Of a DNA stretch of 64,000 bases, positions 62,252-64,000 are shown one piece after another (position 1 is the stretch's first letter; every line of letters starts with the position of its first letter). The stretch comes from Anas platyrhynchos (lineage: Eukaryota > Chordata > Aves > Anseriformes > Anatidae), in contig NC_092590.1 in NCBI RefSeq assembly GCF_047663525.1, positions 14,776,001 to 14,840,000 of the forward strand, given 5' to 3'. Made by a program: the position numbers and the translations under genes. Below the pieces are notes generated by a model. It did no database searches, was not told the DNA's origin, and saw only the letters and a program-made list of their open reading frames with translations.

Positions 62252-64000
62252 GGCTCCCTTCACGTATCTCAGGCATTGCCCTCTCACCTAGAAGTGTTAT
62301 TTATTTTGTCTTGTTCGTTTCTTGCTTATCTGCTTTAGCTGCGAGGAGAAAGTCTCATGAAGCAGGTGGCACCCTGGTACCTGGTAAAAGTTTTTGCTGT
62401 GGGATGTAAGGTACAAATATTTGTGGCAATTTTGAAGTTCTTTTCAAACAAAAAGCTTGGTGGTCTCTTATGGGAGAACACGTCATAGATCATAAGGAAT
62501 TTAAGCCAGCTTTGAAATTGTTTTGTTTTTAATGTTCGTGATTTTAAAAACCAAAACACCCATCACTACTTCTCTTCCTGGCATCTAGGGAAGATGTAAA
62601 ATCTCTGCACTGTGGCTTTACCTATTTGTACTCCAGTGAGTGAGTAGTTCCCTTTCCTATAGCTTCTTTAGCCTGTCTCCTGATGCATGTAGCACGTTGT
62701 TTAGTTAAGGAAGATCATCACAGTGTGCCTTGTTTCCAGTAGCTTTGCAGGGCAAGCAGTTTTCAGTCACCTGAAGCCGTGAGGTGCTCCTTCCTGTGCT
62801 GCTTCCCAGAGGGGACCTCAGCCTGCTTCCTGCAGACGGTCTGCAGGAAGATCAGCGTACAGAGGTCAGCGAGTTCTCAACCAGGCTTGTTTGGTGTTGC
62901 AACTTCCTGGTTCAGCTGAAAGAACTGTGTATTTGGACGTTGCATTCAGCACGTTGGCAGTACTGACTGATGGACTTTAGCTGTGATTTCCGATGACACC
63001 CGTGTATATTTTTAAACAAAGTATTAAACCAAGTGGTCAGCTGTCTGTCTCTTAAGAAAAGGCTGTTGGTGGCAGGGCAGGGTTGTCACTCAGTGTTCTT
63101 GTCACTTTGCCTGTGTCTGTTTGTCTCTGAGCGGTTTCAGCGTTGTAAAACCTCCCTCTCACAGTCAGTCACCATGAAAGATTTCCTCTCATATATCTTT
63201 TTTTGAGGAATGGGATTCCTGACTGACTGCTTATCTACAAATTTCACTTTCTCGTATTGACTCAGTGCCTTCCTCCTGTCCTGAAAACATTGCCTTTAGG
63301 AGACGCGAAGATAGTTCTGTTTCTGCACCAAAGCTTTCCTCATCATTCTGCATGTTCTGGAAGCAGTGTGTTTGCACTAGGGATGACTACAAAGAGAGGT
63401 CACTGGGTAATTGTGAAGAAATTACTAAAGGCTGCTTGGATGTTGATGACTTCCACTCATCAAGGCTTTGACAGAACTGACCTAACCACAGTGAAACAAT
63501 TACTCTGTTTATAGTAAAGCTAAAAGTGCACCATATTTTATAAAATTTATATATGCTTCCTTAAAAACAAAACAGAAAACCCTCCAGGAAGCGTTAAATT
63601 GGAATAAATAAATACAGTGCCCACCATTCTGTGAAGGCCTCTGAGCATCACAGAGATTAAAGAAAGTTTCCTCTAAACCTTTGTTAGCTTTCACTTGATT
63701 AATTCATTTGGGTAGGAAAAAGTAGATTTTTTTTCCTGGCCTTTGAATTTGGGTTGGGCAATTGCAAGCTTTTAGCCTTTCTCTTGTCATTCTGGATGTC
63801 ATTCACTTGTGTCACTTTTAACACCATTCAGACTAGCCTGCTGCAGAATAGGAGCAAGTTTGCACAGCTTGGACATGTATGGAGTGGTTAGACTCAAAGC
63901 TGATGATGCACATGAGGGGTACAACACTGAGCTGTACTTGTGGTAACACTGCTTGAGCCCAGCATCCTTGTATTTGGTTGCACATGAACAATAATTCATG

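Larger units (their letters stand above)
56206..64000 (+). other. FAM13A: FAM13A intron, continues past window
   Basis: At least 7.8 kb of intron. It holds a (TTTG)n-rich tract at about 56289-56331, a short tandem duplication near 57456, a T-rich run near 59826 and A24 at 62228-62251. I looked for the next FAM13A coding segment (human SSQEDERPLSPF) and for the alternative short-isoform first exon, and found neither. Frames at about 61866-62126 and 63223-63474 read protein-like but match nothing I know. Confidence 0.7.

Noticed and set aside
1..64000. tRNA, rRNA, CRISPR, operon or phage-like features
   Set aside because: No tRNA A/B boxes with a cloverleaf, no regular spacer-repeat arrays and no dense ORFs were seen. 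The window is a vertebrate intronic region.

Overview
The window is vertebrate nuclear DNA and almost certainly from a bird. It carries CR1 LINE fragments of several ages, some in each orientation, including 3' ends that finish in the CR1-type ATTCTRTGA-like repeat. It also carries two LTR copies of a family I recognise from avian ERVL-type elements, and it has no L1 or Alu-like repeats. The LTR family points to a non-galliform bird (probably Neoaves), but that is inference. No bacterial, phage or CRISPR-like content is present.

The one protein-coding gene I can support is the 5' half of FAM13A on the + strand. A CpG island with GC boxes (about 6340-6900) holds first coding exon 1 (6729-6755, MGAGALAIC). 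It is followed by exons at 9155-9344, 12032-12241, 22272-22452, 33358-33517 and 56033-56205. Splice phases agree across every junction and give a continuous frame of about 313 codons. Exons 2-5 together encode the RhoGAP domain, with the arginine finger at residue 81 in exon 3 and the conserved Lys118, Arg122 and Asn192. The last exon seen begins the FAM13-specific region. The rest of the gene, about 700 residues by comparison with the human protein, lies beyond the right edge.

Positions 1 to about 6240 are upstream intergenic DNA with no recognisable gene. Introns are about 2.4, 2.7, 10.0, 10.9 and 22.5 kb, with a further intron running past 64000. The repeats sit in these introns: an antisense CR1 at 19711-20712, a solo LTR at 22624-23243 just after exon 4, an LTR 5' fragment at 34285-34497, an antisense CR1 of 1.4 kb at 43153-44562, a sense CR1 internal piece at 52265-52765, a much older decayed CR1 at 54120-55240, and small CR1 scraps. 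Long A or T homopolymers (20-38 nt) are scattered through the window.

I did not find an undescribed biological system. The most useful leads are: the exon that mammalian FAM13A has between the RhoGAP end and the KSRSEGS region was not found here, although the flanking exons join in frame; two in-frame splice donors lie 36 nt apart in exon 5; a five-run G-quadruplex candidate sits 16 nt inside intron 1; and a perfect 15-bp hairpin lies inside the solo LTR.
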